Positions 34,027-45,857 are shown, numbered from the stretch's first letter. The stretch is DNA of 64,000 nt from Heliocidaris tuberculata (GCA_025618425.1 CM046833.1:2513172-2577171); one strand, 5' to 3'. Notes: generated from the sequence alone by a model not told the origin. Translations and numbers: made by a program.

Positions 34027-35557
34027 AAAGAGTGCAGATTTTAGTGAAGAAATACATGTCTCAGCTCAGGGAGAAAAATTACATTTGCTGTGGATTGGTT
34101 TTAACGGTGCAAGTCTCAACATTTTTCAACATTTGAATTAGTCTCAAATCCAGATATTAATTGGCTTTTCCAATGGAACTTACAAACTGTACAGAATATG
34201 CAGACCTTTTTACCCATATATATACAGTACAATAAGTTAGCAAATCCCATCCAAGAACTCTACTGAACACTGACAAATGTGCTTGGACCAAGGAGTTATC
34301 GTTTGGACTAAGAAAGGCTATATTTTTCTTTCTTAAACAGACTTACATGTACTACAGGTCAGTGCCTTGTGAATCTATTTAAAACTACAGAAAATATTAA
34401 CATTCAAATAGCAACGATATGAAATATTGCAAGTTAGAATGTCAACTGCAATGTGGCTTATTACACGTACATGAATTTAGAGACACAATCTACATGGGTA
34501 GAAGCCTGTAACCTACATGTAGCCTACTCTTGGAGCATAGAGTGATCTGAGATCCAAAAGAACTCTACAAAGTAAGATCTCAACTATTCTCTAGGAAAAT
34601 GTTGGAAAGTCAGTAAAACATTATTCATCAAGATTTTTATGAAGACCTCACTTCTACAACATCAGCAAATTTTAAAAGAGGTTTGGGCGATATGTCCTGT
34701 ACAACGTGTATGTACTCATATATGTCTTTTTGCCACATATTTCATCAATAATGAAGAAGCTCTCAATATGACCACTGAATAATGGTTCTTTCTCATACTG
34801 CCACCTATAAATATCAGTTACAGATATGGATAAAAATTATATGTCGTACAGGACACACTGCACGGAATCGCCCTTTTGTGAACCCAAAAGCGCTGTATTT
34901 CACAAAGGCTTGTAGGGCTCCTGTAACCTAGCCTAGTCTGTCATGACCAGGGCATATGAGATGCCATGCATTCTTGGGCGGTTAGCCCTCGCTACGTACA
35001 TTGTAGGTACCATACCGCCCCCCTCCAGAGCATGTCTGAATCCCTGACAGGGTCAGGCGTATGACGCGATCAACGACGGGTGCAATAATAGCATAATGTG
35101 TGACAACAGATCGCTGTAAACAAGAAAGACGGCTTGGATTACTTATAGGTTGCCTCTCTGTAGAAGACCTCCCCGCTGAATGCATGCTAGCAAGGAAGAT
35201 CAAAAGACAATCTTCCAAAGATCTATAATGCCAATTAAAATTGAACCCCAGTTTCTTGTCCAGAATATCTAAATTATGAGGAGGGGTTACCATTTTGATA
35301 CGATACTTTTTCCCTACACACATGAATCCTTTTTGTTCAATAATTTGTCCATGAATTACACTCTGAAGAGTAGGAAAACAAGGTGAAATTACACTATAAT
35401 AAGGATTTGTTTTTAAACTCATGATTCATAACCTAGATTTCCTAAGATTTATATTTTGACATTTTAGTTTAAAACAAACATTATCAAATAGCAAAATAAT
35501 TGGAAATGACTTGGGGGGGGGGAGGAAATGGAAGGTATACTAAAGAGACACACTATT
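34027..35557. other. Intronic DNA with one unsupported 146-codon frame
   Basis: The minus frame 35422..34982 starts at ATG and has mixed composition (for example LDILDKKLGFNFNWHYRSLE). I see no family resemblance, no upstream promoter and no matching exons nearby. It is probably chance or a decayed element. Confidence 0.45.
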
Positions 35558-35844
35558 CACATTTTTGTTGCATGACCATATTGCGTTTGATGTCAGGAAA
35601 TTTAAAAAGTAGAATACATGTAAGCTTCAAAATCCTTAAATTGGCAACACATTGAGAGGTATTTCATCAAAATTGGCATTTTTTCAACTTTTCAACAAAA
35701 TTCCTAACCATGTATATTGTTCTCAAAGACATTACATTTTACTAGAACCATGTAGCACTAAAAGAAAAATATTATTGTTGCTAATTTGAAGAACAAAATG
35801 TGATCAATTTAGCCCTTAAATAATTTCTGTCGTGGAAGGGTTAA
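35558..35844. mobile_element. Family B MITE, partial copy B2
   Basis: It runs from TTGTTGCATGACCATATTGC to GTGGAAGGG + TTAA. The first ~130 bp of the family are missing. Confidence 0.75.
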
Positions 35845-36184
35845 AGGTTCACAAAACACTATGTTGATATCTACCCATGATAGCTTGAGACTATATACAG
35901 TTCATGTCCTACAAGAAGCATTGAGGCGAGAGGTAACCTGACCTTCCTCACCTATCTTGCTAATCATTTTCTTTTCCATTTCAGAAAATCATATCTGGAA
36001 TTCTGTTTCAGATGGCCTGAAAAATGGAAATTCTGTTTTGGCATAGACTTTGTACACATGAGATTCTGTTAACAGAAGATTTGCAATTTTGCATACAAAA
36101 CAGTCTCCTAAGAATCTGACGAATATCGCTAAGAACTTTGCTTTTAAAATGTACATGTACATGTACGTCTGGCATTATTTCAAT

Positions 36185-37400
36185 CCTGGATAAAAAATCA
36201 GAAGAACAGAGTAAATCTTACGATTCTCTTCTTCACAAAGTGAACATTTTTTAGCAAAAATGGATTTATCCGCGATTTTCTGTTCCAAATTGTATTCATC
36301 GTTTCAAACGAATCTGACGAATATCACTTAGAATTCTCAGTTATTAACTTCCCTTTTACATGTAGGTCACCTATATTATATCAATGGATAAAACTAGCAC
36401 ATCAATGATGTGGCGCTCATCCGGCATGCAGCAAAGAAATTGATGCAATTTGTACTTTGAACACAGTAGACATTGTAATGAATCGATGAAATGTACATGT
36501 ATTGGTTACATGCATGTACAGATGATGAAGTGCCTATTGCAGATCTGGCTAAATGTGGTTTTGGAAGGAGACAGTGACTATTTTCTAGACAAAATTTTAA
36601 AATTCCGAGTAGAAGTTTAATAAACCTCATGAAAGTCTTTCAAATGGAACAAAAAAAAAATCGAAATCGGTCAATAAATGAGGAAGAAGAAGCCATTTTT
36701 GTGATCTTTTTAATAAATTTCGCATAAATTAGCATAAATAATTTTCTAGACAAAATTTCAAATTTCCGAGTAGAAGTTCAATGAACCTCATGAAAGTCTT
36801 TCAGATGGAAAAAAAAAATCGAAATCGGTCAATAAATGAGGAAGAAGAAGCAATTTTTGTGATTTTTGAATAAATATCGCATAAATTAGCATAATTAATT
36901 TTGTAGACAAAATTTCAAAATTCTGTGTAGAAGTTCAATGAACCTCATGAAAGTCTTTCAGATGGAACAAAAAAAATCGAAATCGGTCAATAAATGAGGA
37001 AGGAGAAGCAATTTTTGTGATTTTTGAGAAATGCGCATAAATTAGCATATTTAATGAGTTTCAAAATTCTGTGTAGAAGTTTCGAATCCCCCACCTAGTG
37101 CTATCATATAAAGCAAACGGAATTAAAATCGGGTAAGAAATGGCGAAGAAGAAGCATTTTGAAATTGTGGACGGACGACAGACGAAGGACGGACGGACGG
37201 ACGGACGGACGACGGACGCCTCGCCACGGCATAAGCTCATCTGGCCCATTCGAGCCGGATGAGCTAAAAATCAGAAAAATAGTGTAAATCTTGCTGTTTT
37301 CTTCTTCACAAAGTGAAAAAAATTTGAGCAAACTAGGATTTATCCGCGATTTTCTGATCCTAATTGCATTTATCGTTTCAAACAGCCATTTCCACGATTC
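36185..37400. mobile_element. Composite VNTR element bracketed by ~135 bp direct repeats
   Basis: 36200-36310 and 37265-37385 are direct repeats (TTCTTCACAAAGTGAA, GGATTTATCCGCGATTTTCTG, ATTCATCGTTTCAAACG and close variants). Between them three units of about 157-160 bp start at about 36587, 36746 and 36904 (AGACAAAATTTCAAA, TGAACCTCATGAAAGTC, AATCGGTCAATAAATGAGG). They are followed by a shorter unit resembling those of element E, a GGAC microsatellite (37189-37210) and a GAGCTTATGCC/GGCCCATTCGAGCCGG end. It is related to E in design but different in sequence. Confidence 0.7.
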
Positions 37401-38028
37401 CGTCCGTTTTCAGCAATCGCGGAAATCATTGTCCCTATAAAAGCACAACATTAGCCAGTAGGATGTCTGGGCATACAAGATCAGCCAGTATCTTCTGGAA
37501 TACACCCTATCATTTCATTTTTAATCCCCATCATTTAACTCATGGTGTGCCAAGGGGTTTTACCGGTACGAGATTTCACCCAAACGTGAACAATGCTCAC
37601 TTTTCAAATGCTTGCACCATTCTAACCATGTTTTATATAACAAAATAATGTGTACAAAATAAGTAGGAAATTTATTATCCTTTTAATGATACCAAGCATG
37701 TATATTTCACTCATTTTATGTAAAGAAACTATTGCAAATTGAAATAGGGTTTACTTTCAATCCTTTACATTCTACTCCTCATTTGTTTACTATTGTTTTA
37801 TTAATCAAAGTGGGAAACATCCTCTGCCAAATCTGAATTTTCTCTGAAAATGTTTATGGCAGCATATATTGTTTCTTAGACATTTGAAATGCTTGATTCG
37901 TGCTCTAAACTTTGATACAAATTAAACATCGCATAGATAATTATTGATGGAGCAATGTCGACTAAACATAACTAGTATGTTTGTCACATACATGTATATA
38001 CATGTATGTGACATCAGCACTGTAAGGG
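37401..38028. other. Intronic DNA, nothing recognised
   Basis: A TACATGTATATACATGTATGTGACA palindromic stretch lies at about 37988-38011. No exon was seen. Confidence 0.5.
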
Positions 38029-38887
38029 TTAACCCTTTCAGGACAGGAATTATTTAAGGGCTAAATTGATCACATTTTGTTCTTCAAACTGGCAATAATA
38101 ATATTTTTCTTTTAGTGCTACATGGTTCTAATAAGGTGTGATGTTTTTTAAAACAATATTCATGGTTAAAAATTTTGTTGAAAAGTTGAAGAATTGCCAA
38201 TTTTGATGAAAAACAATGATTTTGAACCTCTCAATGTGTTGCCAATTTAAGGATTTTAAAGTTTATTCTTGTTTTAAAAATTCCTGGCATTAAACGCAAA
38301 AAAAAATGTGTGCAGAAATTTGTGCTCTTTCTACTCATGCATCTGGTATGTTTTCTAGAGCTCTAAATCAAAAGTTTTTGAGCCAAACCACAATTAAAGC
38401 CTTCCATGACCTAATGCCTATGTATATTAAGGATTGCATAACATTTCACAACCCATCCCGTCCTAATCTTCGCTCTTCTAGGGACCCATTTCTTCTCACA
38501 ATCCCCAAAACCCGTAGCAAAGCTGGCGATCGTACATTTACTGTAACTGCATCCAAAGAATGGAACAATATCCCCTTTTCATAAAATCAGCTAATTCCAC
38601 AGACCAATTTAAGAAATTTCTGAAAACATACCTCTTCCCGGAATAGTTAAACCCCTTCCATTTCTTTCAAACTTTATGTCAATGTGTAAGTTAATGTTTA
38701 TTCAATGTTATGTATTATTAATTTCGTTTTAATGTTATATGTATTATTAATTCTATTAATGGTATATTAAGTATTATTGACTTGTAAACGCTGTGATATA
38801 GTTGTACTATGGAGAGCGTACCAAAAGCTAGTTATTATTATTATTATTATTATTATTAAATGTGGTCAATAGTCTTGAAAGGGTTAA
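38029..38887. mobile_element. Family B MITE, copy B3, interrupted by a retroelement
   Basis: TTAA + CCCTTTCAGGACAGGAATT on the left, GTCTTGAAAGGG + TTAA on the right (inverse orientation to B1). Continuity is broken after GAGCCAAACCACAA (38391) and resumes at TGTGGTCAATAG (38860). Confidence 0.85.
38392..38859 (+). mobile_element. 5'-truncated CR1/L2-type retrotransposon inserted in B3
   Basis: The first ~190 bp encode, in frame, ITFHNPSRPNLRSSRD, DRTFTVTASKEWNNIP and, in another frame after a shift, QFKKFLKTYLFPE. This is the conserved C-terminal end of CR1/L2-like reverse transcriptase ORFs (LRSS...GDR.F...WN.LP...FK..LKT.LF). A ~200 bp 3' UTR follows, ending in (ATT)n at 38828-38858. It is dead on arrival: no reverse transcriptase core and a broken frame. 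Confidence 0.85.
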
Positions 38888-39255
38888 GGAGAAGGTTGAG
38901 TTCTGGTAAAGGTGGAAATTAATTTGTGAGCTTTCTCATTCTTTCTTTGTCAGTTTGGAAGAACATCATAGTAGAAATGTCCCCTGAAAAGGATTGCTTT
39001 TCAAATGACCTAATATTCAAAATATACATTGTACATGTATGACAAGAAATAGTAGTTCGTGTTCGGCTCGAACATTCATGCTACATGTGTGTACAGTCCC
39101 TGTGCATGTGCGTTTTAGCGAGACTGGGTCAATTTTTTACTCATTTGATGCTTCCAAAACCTTACAATTCTTAGACATGATCAACCTGCCCTATTACTTT
39201 GAGACAATTTGTGTCACAATGTAATCACATGACCAGAACTCAACTTTAACTTTAA
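38884..39255. mobile_element. Family C MITE, copy C5, sharing its TTAA with B3
   Basis: TTAAGGAGAAGGTTGAGTTC to CCAGAACTCAACTTTAACTTTAA. The left TTAA (38884-38887) is also the right TTAA of B3. Confidence 0.85.
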
Positions 39256-40170
39256 TGGATACTTTTTCGACATCCAATTTTTAAATTTGGGAACCAAATT
39301 TGGAGAAATGCTGGCAAAAATCCTGCATACAAATGTACACTCTACTATATCTAACAGGTTTAGGATATAAATCTGTTTTTCCTTTTAAAAAAAAAATGAT
39401 TAAAAAGAACATTAACTTCCTTTTTAAATTAAGTAGATCTGCTTCTTTAACAATCTTTGTTACATAAATTAGCGCTACACATGATTAGATGATTTGATGT
39501 ACATGTACACTTGATAAATCATTTCACTGATGCTTACACCACTGTAATAACCATCATCAAGTCTACCCGATGCGTGCATAATTTTCCAAAGCAGTCAGCA
39601 TCTTCTCTCCATTCTTCGCCTCAATTTAGTGCACTAATTTACAAGGCCTTTTCACGACACACGCACAGACGGAACAATGCGCTCCTACAAGGGGACTTTT
39701 TAAAAATGCACACTGCCTCTGCAGCAGCTCACAAGGCAACGGCAACGCTTTGAGCCATCACCAACGAAGCTACAGGTTAGATGCGGTTGTCATGGAAACC
39801 GGCTCTTGGAGGTGGTATTCATACTGCCCTAGTGAGATGATAAGATAAGGAGTGATGAGCTCTGGTGTACAGCAGACAATGAATGATGGGAGACAGTCAT
39901 TCCCATGAATGGAAAGAATGGCAATTTGCATGGACATGAAGGCTTGTACGTAAATGCTATAAAGCCGAAGGGAAATTTCTTGCAAGGATAGAGAGAAGAT
40001 AATCTATGCCAAATACCAAATCCATGCAAAATTGGATTGGAATTACAAGTCTCTCTAACACATCATCATACATTTATATACATGTAATATTGACTGGCCT
40101 TGAGGGGGATATCTGAAACATAGTCCCACTTTGTATGTAATGTACATGTACATGTACACTGTACATGTCT
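39256..40170. other. Intronic DNA, no gene
   Basis: Frames at 39511-39753 and 39770-40029 show no domain. TGTACATGTACATGTACACTG lies at 40141-40160. Confidence 0.5.
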
Positions 40171-40171
40171 A

Positions 40172-40298
40172 GGGCCCTCTTGCATAAAAAGTTGCGATTA
40201 AACGCAACTCAAAAAATTAAACGCAAGTACCAAATACGCAATACTGATTGGTTGAAAATCGAGTTGCGTTTAATCGCAACTTTTTATGCAAAAGGGCC
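40172..40298. mobile_element. MITE P, copy P1 (127 bp foldback)
   Basis: GGGCCCTCTTGCATAAAAAG with GTTGCGATTAAACGCAACTC is answered by the inverse ending CTTTTTATGCAAAAGGGCC. TA lies on both sides, so a TA target (Tc1/mariner-like) is possible. P2 is at 61950. Confidence 0.85.
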
Positions 40299-40415
40299 TA
40301 GATCTATTTTCTTATTAAAAGGCAAGTCAGGTCCCAGAATATCTTGTTTTCAACAGAAGCAGAAAAAGAAGACACACAGATGAAAAAAAAAAGGTTTTGA
40401 GGAAAAAAATAAGAA

Positions 40416-41007
40416 TTAAAGGGAATCCAACCTTAATAACCAGTTGCTCTGAAAGAAAGAGGACAAATCAGAGAAGCAGATTGGTGAAAGCTTGAATGCA
40501 ATCGGACAAGCAATAAGAAAGTTATGAATTTTTGAAAGTTGTAATCACTATGCTTGATGGGAATTTCAAATTGGCCGAATAGGTAATGTCACTGTGATGT
40601 AGCTGTGGACAACTCCCCCATTCGCTCTAACACACAAAATGACTAAAATGTCACCTTTTTTCAAAATGCATTACTCAGTAGGATCTTTTCATTCATGAAG
40701 ACCTATAACAATATGCTATCTCCAATATATTTTGAGTACAGCCCCGAGGGTAAAAGCGCTTCGAAGAAAACCGCAAATTAATGATATTTTTGTGTATGAC
40801 AAATGGGAGAGTTGTCCACAAAAATGTCACAATTGACTCACCAAACTGCCAATTTGAGATTCGCATAGATGTAGTGATCTCATTTTTCAAACATCCATAA
40901 CTTTCTTAGTCCTTGTCCGATTTCTTTCAAACTTTCACCATCCTGTTTTTCTTATTTTTCTGCTTTCACACAAATCATCTTATTACCAAGGTTGGATTGC
41001 CCTTTAA
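40416..41007. mobile_element. Family A foldback element, complete copy A1
   Basis: TTAA + AGGGAATCCAACCTTAATAA, with the inverse TTATTACCAAGGTTGGATTG-CCC + TTAA at the other end. Arms of roughly 200 bp contain AGTTATGAATTTTTGAAAG / CATCCATAACTTTCTTAG and CTCCCCCATTCGC / ATGGGAGAGTTGTCC. 592 bp; frames in it are shadows. Confidence 0.88.
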
Positions 41008-41419
41008 CCCTTTCAAGACAATTGACCACATTTTGTGGTTTGGCTTAATAACTTTTGATTCAGAGCTCTAAAAAATATACCAGATGCAGGAGTAGAAAGA
41101 GCAAATTTTTCTGCACACTCTATGTCCATTTTTGTTGCATGATCAGATTGCGTTTGATGCCAGGAATTTAAAAAATGAGATTAAGCTTTAAAATCCTTAA
41201 ATTGGCAACACATCGAGAAGTTCAAAATCATTGTTTTTAAACAAAATTGGCAATTTTTAAAACTTTCCAACAAAATTTGTGACCATGTATATTGTTTTCA
41301 AAGACATTACACCTTATTAGAACCATGTAGCACTAAAAGAAAAATATTATTGTTGTCAATTTGAAGAACAAAATGTGATCAATTTAGCCCTTAAATAATT
41401 CCTGTCCTGAAAGGGTTAA
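41004..41419. mobile_element. Family B MITE, copy B4, between two A elements
   Basis: TTAA + CCCTTTCAAGACAATTGACC to CCTGTCCTGAAAGGG + TTAA. Each flanking TTAA is shared with an A element. Confidence 0.88.
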
Positions 41420-42005
41420 TGACCAGTTGCTCTGAAAGAAAGAGGACAAATCAGAGAAGCAGATTGGTGAAAGCTTGAATGCAATCAGACAAGCAATAAG
41501 AAAATTTTGAATTTTATAAAAGTTGTAATCGCTATACAACATGGAATTTCAAATTGGCCAAATATGTAATAAATGTCACTGTGATGCGGACAACTCCCCC
41601 CTTTGCTCCAACACACAAAATGACTAAATTAAAAAATTTTCAAAATGTATTACTCAGTAGAATCTTCTTTTTTTTTCATGAGGACCTGTAACAATGCTAT
41701 CTACAATATATTTTGAGTACTGCCCCAAGGGTAATTTAAGCGCTTTGGAGAAAACCACAAATTAATGATATTTTTGTATACGACAAACGGGAGAGTTGTC
41801 CGCAAGTATACATGTATGTCACAATCGACTCAACAAATTGCCAATTTGAGAATCGCATACATGCAGATGTAGTAATCTCATTTTTTAGACATCTAAAACT
41901 TTCTTATTCCTTGTTCGATTTCTTTCAAACTTTCACCATCCTGTTTTTCTTATTTTTCTGTTTTCACACAAATCATCTTATTACCAAGGTTGGATTGCCC
42001 TTTAA
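41416..42005. mobile_element. Family A foldback element A2, lacking its left tip
   Basis: It starts at TTAATGACCAGTTGCTCTG, which corresponds to the internal TTAATAACCAG of A1, so the outer ~15 bp are missing. It ends with TTGGATTGCCC + TTAA. Otherwise close to A1. Confidence 0.85.
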
Positions 42006-42606
42006 TAAGAAAGTTATGATTTTTTTTTAATGACATGCAAAACTGAAGAAAAAAACATGAAAAGCACTCAAGATCATATTGGCAAATTCTGTAATTCCCT
42101 CACAACTCACTTGTTTATATCTTGATAATAATACATATTCTCTTCTTATTTCTTTTTTTTTTTGGTCCAAGAATATTTCCTCATTCATCTTGAACAAAGT
42201 TACATGTACATGTAAGTTTTTGCATATGTACAGCTGCATACTGTATGTTCACAAATGATTTCAATACAAACTCCAAAATATTTCAAAATTGTTTTGAAAA
42301 TATAAATATTATCTATTTTCATAATCATTTCATGCATGTATTTTATCAAAAAATCCTACATGTATTGTTCATGATTTTTACAGAAAATATATATATTATA
42401 AATACATGTTTATATTTACTCTTTATTACATGTAAAAACCTATTACTATAAAAATTTTAAGTTATTCTTAGACAATACATGTAAATGAGAATGTTAGCAA
42501 ATTCATTGATTTTTCTTTGTAGTTGTCCAATTTTCCCTCAAACTATGTTTTACTCTGTATGCCCGATTCCTTTAAAACCCAGCAATGCTTGGACCAGACT
42601 AGGCCT
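42006..42606. other. AT-rich intronic DNA, nothing recognised
   Basis: A short frame at 42245-42451 is composed of AT-driven residues. ACATGTACATGTAAG lies near 42201. Confidence 0.5.
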
Positions 42607-43033
42607 TTAACCCTTTCAGGACAGCAATTATTCAAGGACTAAATTGATCCCATTATGTTCTTCAAATTGGCAACAATAATAATTTTCTTTTCGTGCTACA
42701 TGGTTCTTATAAGGCGTAATGTTCTTTGAAAACAATATACATGTACCTGGCTAGGAATTTTGTCAAAAAGATTTTAAAATGCCAATTTTGATTAAAAAAC
42801 ACAATGATTTTGAACCTCTCAATTTGTTGCGAATTGTAGGATTTGAAAGCTTATTCCCGTTTATAAAATTCCTGGCATCAAACGCAATATGGTCATGCAA
42901 CAGAAATGGACACAGTGTATGCAGAGATTTCTGCCCTTTCTACTCATGTACCTGATTATCTATTTTTAGGGCTCTGAATCAAAAGTTCTTGAGCCAAACC
43001 ACAAAATGTGGTCTATTGTCTAGAAAGGGCTAA
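42607..43033. mobile_element. Family B MITE, copy B5
   Basis: TTAACCCTTTCAGGACAGCA to GTCTAGAAAGGGCTAA. The right TTAA has mutated to CTAA. Confidence 0.8.
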
Positions 43034-43059
43034 CAAAAAAGACAATGGAAATTTATGAA

Positions 43060-43310
43060 ACTTTCAGTACAATGCAAAGTACTGGGAAAGGTTGGTCATG
43101 TCTATGTAGTGTACAAAGAATTGTGATTTACTGAGAGGTTTTAGAATCATCAAAATGATAAGAAATTGACCCAATCTTGCTGGAAAGCAGATGCACCATA
43201 CATGTAAAAATTGTAAACACAGACAGAAGTTGGTAAACAAGTACACTGTAGGGGGCTGTACAGTTTCTTTCACAAAGTAATAGCATGACCAGAAATCAAC
43301 TTCATCTTAA
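43060..43310. mobile_element. Family C MITE, partial copy C6
   Basis: It contains GGGAAAGGTTGGTCATGTC, ATCATCAAAATGATAAG, ATTGACCCAATCTTGCTGG and ends CATGACCAGAAATCAACTTC...TTAA. The final TTAA is also the first TTAA of H4. Confidence 0.7.
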
Positions 43311-44277
43311 AGTGTACCAACCACCTGAAAAAAAGAATTTGTATATCGCTAGGAAGTACATGTATAAAATTAACCTTAAAGGAAACCAAAACCCAAGGAG
43401 AGAATCAATGTTATTGGAAAGTGAAAATTCAGAGAAGCACTTTACAAAAAGTTTCATTAAAATTGGTTAAAAAATGAGAGAGTTATGGAAGTTTGAAAAG
43501 TCTCGTTTTACTTTCTATGGGGATCCTCAAATTGGCAAAATTGCTTCAAAATGGCTAATTTTGTGAACAACTCTCCATTTGTTTTGTACACAGATTTTCA
43601 GATTTTCCCCATTATCTCTCAGGGTGCTCCTTGTCTCCTCCTGAACTCGACATATGTGGTGTAAAATACATTTTCCCATTATATATGTTGAGCTCAGAAG
43701 GAGATTAACTGCACTTTGAAAGATAATGGGGAAAATCTGAAAATCTGTGTACAAAACAAATGGAGAGTTGTTCACAAAATCAGCCATTTTGAAGCAATTT
43801 TGCCAATTTGAGGATCCCCAAAGAAAGTAAAACAAGACTTTTCAAACTTCCATAACTCTCTCATTTTTTAACCAATTTTAATGAAACTTTTTGTAAAGTG
43901 CCTCTCTGAATTCTCTCTTTCCAATAACATTGATTCTCTCCTTGGGTTTTGGTTTCCTTTAAAGAACTTTATCTGAAATTCTATAGGTCAACAATTTAGG
44001 AGTATGAAGGAAATAAAGGATAAAATGAAGGTCCTCGTGCAGAACCAAACCTATGAGTTGGGTTCTGCACGAGCCCTTATCTTGGCGAGCGCCTACGGAT
44101 GCGTTTAGTAGTCTACTCGAGTCGCTTTTATGCTTATAGAGAGTATAAATAATTAAACTTGTAATATCTCTTTATAGTTCTAAGTGATATTCAAAGCCCA
44201 TATTTGGAGTATAGTAGAATGACACGGAACTTCTAACATATAGACTGAAATATTTTTTGGTGATTGCTACCCTTTAA
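43307..44277. mobile_element. Family H MITE, copy H4, interrupted by foldback FB1
   Basis: TTAAAGTGTACCAACCACC on the left, inverse GGTGATTGCTACCCTTTAA on the right. The homology to H3 breaks at ATTAACC (43375) and resumes at AGAACTTTATCTGAAATTC (43963). Confidence 0.88.
43376..43962. mobile_element. Foldback element FB1 inserted in H4
   Basis: TTAA + AGGAAACCAAAACCCAAGG...AACATTGATTCTCTCC-type arms pair almost base for base over about 250 bp, ending ...GGTTTTGGTTTCCT + TTAA. H3 has a single AACCTCAAAGAAC at the target, one base from TTAA. The arms are so similar that the sequence can fold into one long hairpin. Confidence 0.9.
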
Positions 44278-45160
44278 ATGCTAAAATCAGACAAGTTTGT
44301 GAGTTGTGATACATGTACCTACATGTACATGTATATGTAAACAAGAAGGTGTAATGGCCATGGGGTAAAAATACATCATTTTACATGAAACCAAGCCTCA
44401 ACTATGTTGAGGCTGCCATTTGGTTCATTGGATGACATCACAGTCACATATGTAAGAGTAGCCTAACAGTATTCACTGTCGATGTCATATGTGACAGATA
44501 GACTTGTCATTTTCATTCACCAATTGCTCGACCACTGGAAAGGTACATGGTGGTCAATGTATCTCAAAATTTTGAGCATAAATCAAGCATTCTAAATACA
44601 TGTATATGATTATAATTATATGCTACAATAGAAATTTTCTGAGAAAATTGCAAATCTTTAAAAAGATAGTATCTTATTTCAATATTAAACAATAGTAAAC
44701 ATATATATGAGAAAACAGAGAAACCAAAAAATAATGGACAAAGAAGAAACTCAAATATAATTTTCAATAATACTTATTCATAACGTTGGTTAATATAATG
44801 ATGTTTGAAATCATAAGAAATGGTAATAAATTTCCTACAAGTTTTGCACACAATATTTTGTGAAATAATACATTGTACATGTAGATGGTTAATGCAGTGC
44901 AGACATATTTGAAAAAATTAAGCATTGATCACGTTTTGGTAAAATTTTGGAGAGAGCTAAACCCCTTGGCACAGTAAGAGTTTCATTTAATGCGCATCTC
45001 AGTGTATAAATCAATGTCTGTAAAAATCATCTAACCATGTGCATTTTATAGCATCTTACCTAGTGCGCGCCAGAGGTACATGTACATGTACGCATACAAG
45101 CTTCTTAGCAGAGCATTATACATTTTGTCATGGGGCATGCATTATTACTTTTTTGACAGG
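44278..45160. other. Intronic DNA, no gene
   Basis: A ~25 bp inverted pair CTCAACTATGTTGAG occurs at 44398. TGTACATGTA-type palindromes lie at about 44310-44335 and 45077-45091. Confidence 0.5.
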
Positions 45161-45215
45161 AACTTTTTTTGCATGGTCATGACAGTACTACTGTCATGAC
45201 CGTGCAAAAAAAGTT
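45161..45215. repeat. Near-perfect 27-bp hairpin
   Basis: AACTTTTTTTGCATGGTCAT on the left pairs with ATGACCGTGCAAAAAAAGTT on the right, closing on GACAGTA/CTACTGTC. Confidence 0.92.
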
Positions 45216-45451
45216 AGGAAAGAAAAATGTATGGTCACATGATGTCATTGTAGTGATTTGACTAATCAGAATGCCCACATTCTAGAGCCTGTTTTATTGT
45301 GAAGTTTAAGTTGAATTTACATGTAGTATACGAGTTACAGGTGTAAAGTCTCTGAAACACTGTAAGCAGAAGCACATATTCTTGAACATTTACCTTTTTT
45401 TCCGACAAACATAACTTCCTTTGATTATGTACATTTGCCATACCAGTTTAT

Positions 45452-45857
45452 TTGACAGTTTCGAGACAAATGACCACATTTTGTGGTTTGACAAAATAAC
45501 TTTTGATTCAGAGCCCCAAAATATATACCAGATGCATGAGTAGAATCAGCAAAAATTTCTGCACACACTGTGTCCATTTTTTGTTGCATGATCATATTGC
45601 GTTTGATGCCAGGAATTTTAAAAAGGAGAATAAGCTTTAAAATCCTTAAATTGGCAACACATCGAGAGGTTCAAAATCATTGTTTTTTTTCATCAAAATT
45701 GGCAATTTTTTCAACTTTTCGACAACGTTCCTAACCATGTATGTTGTTTTGAAAGGCATTACATTTAACTAGAGCCATAAAATATTATTGTTGCCTATTT
45801 GAAGAACAAAATGTGATCAATTAAGCCCTTAAATAATTCCTGTCCTGAAAGGGTAAT
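45452..45857. mobile_element. Family B MITE, copy B6 (decayed ends)
   Basis: GTTTCGAGACAAATGACCAC to CCTGTCCTGAAAGGGTAA. The left TTAACCC has decayed and the right TTAA has lost one T. Confidence 0.8.

Noticed and set aside
34982..35422. 146-codon minus-strand ORF
   Set aside because: It has an ATG and reasonable length, but no recognisable domain, no partner exons, and it lies inside intron 1. Kept only as an unsupported frame.
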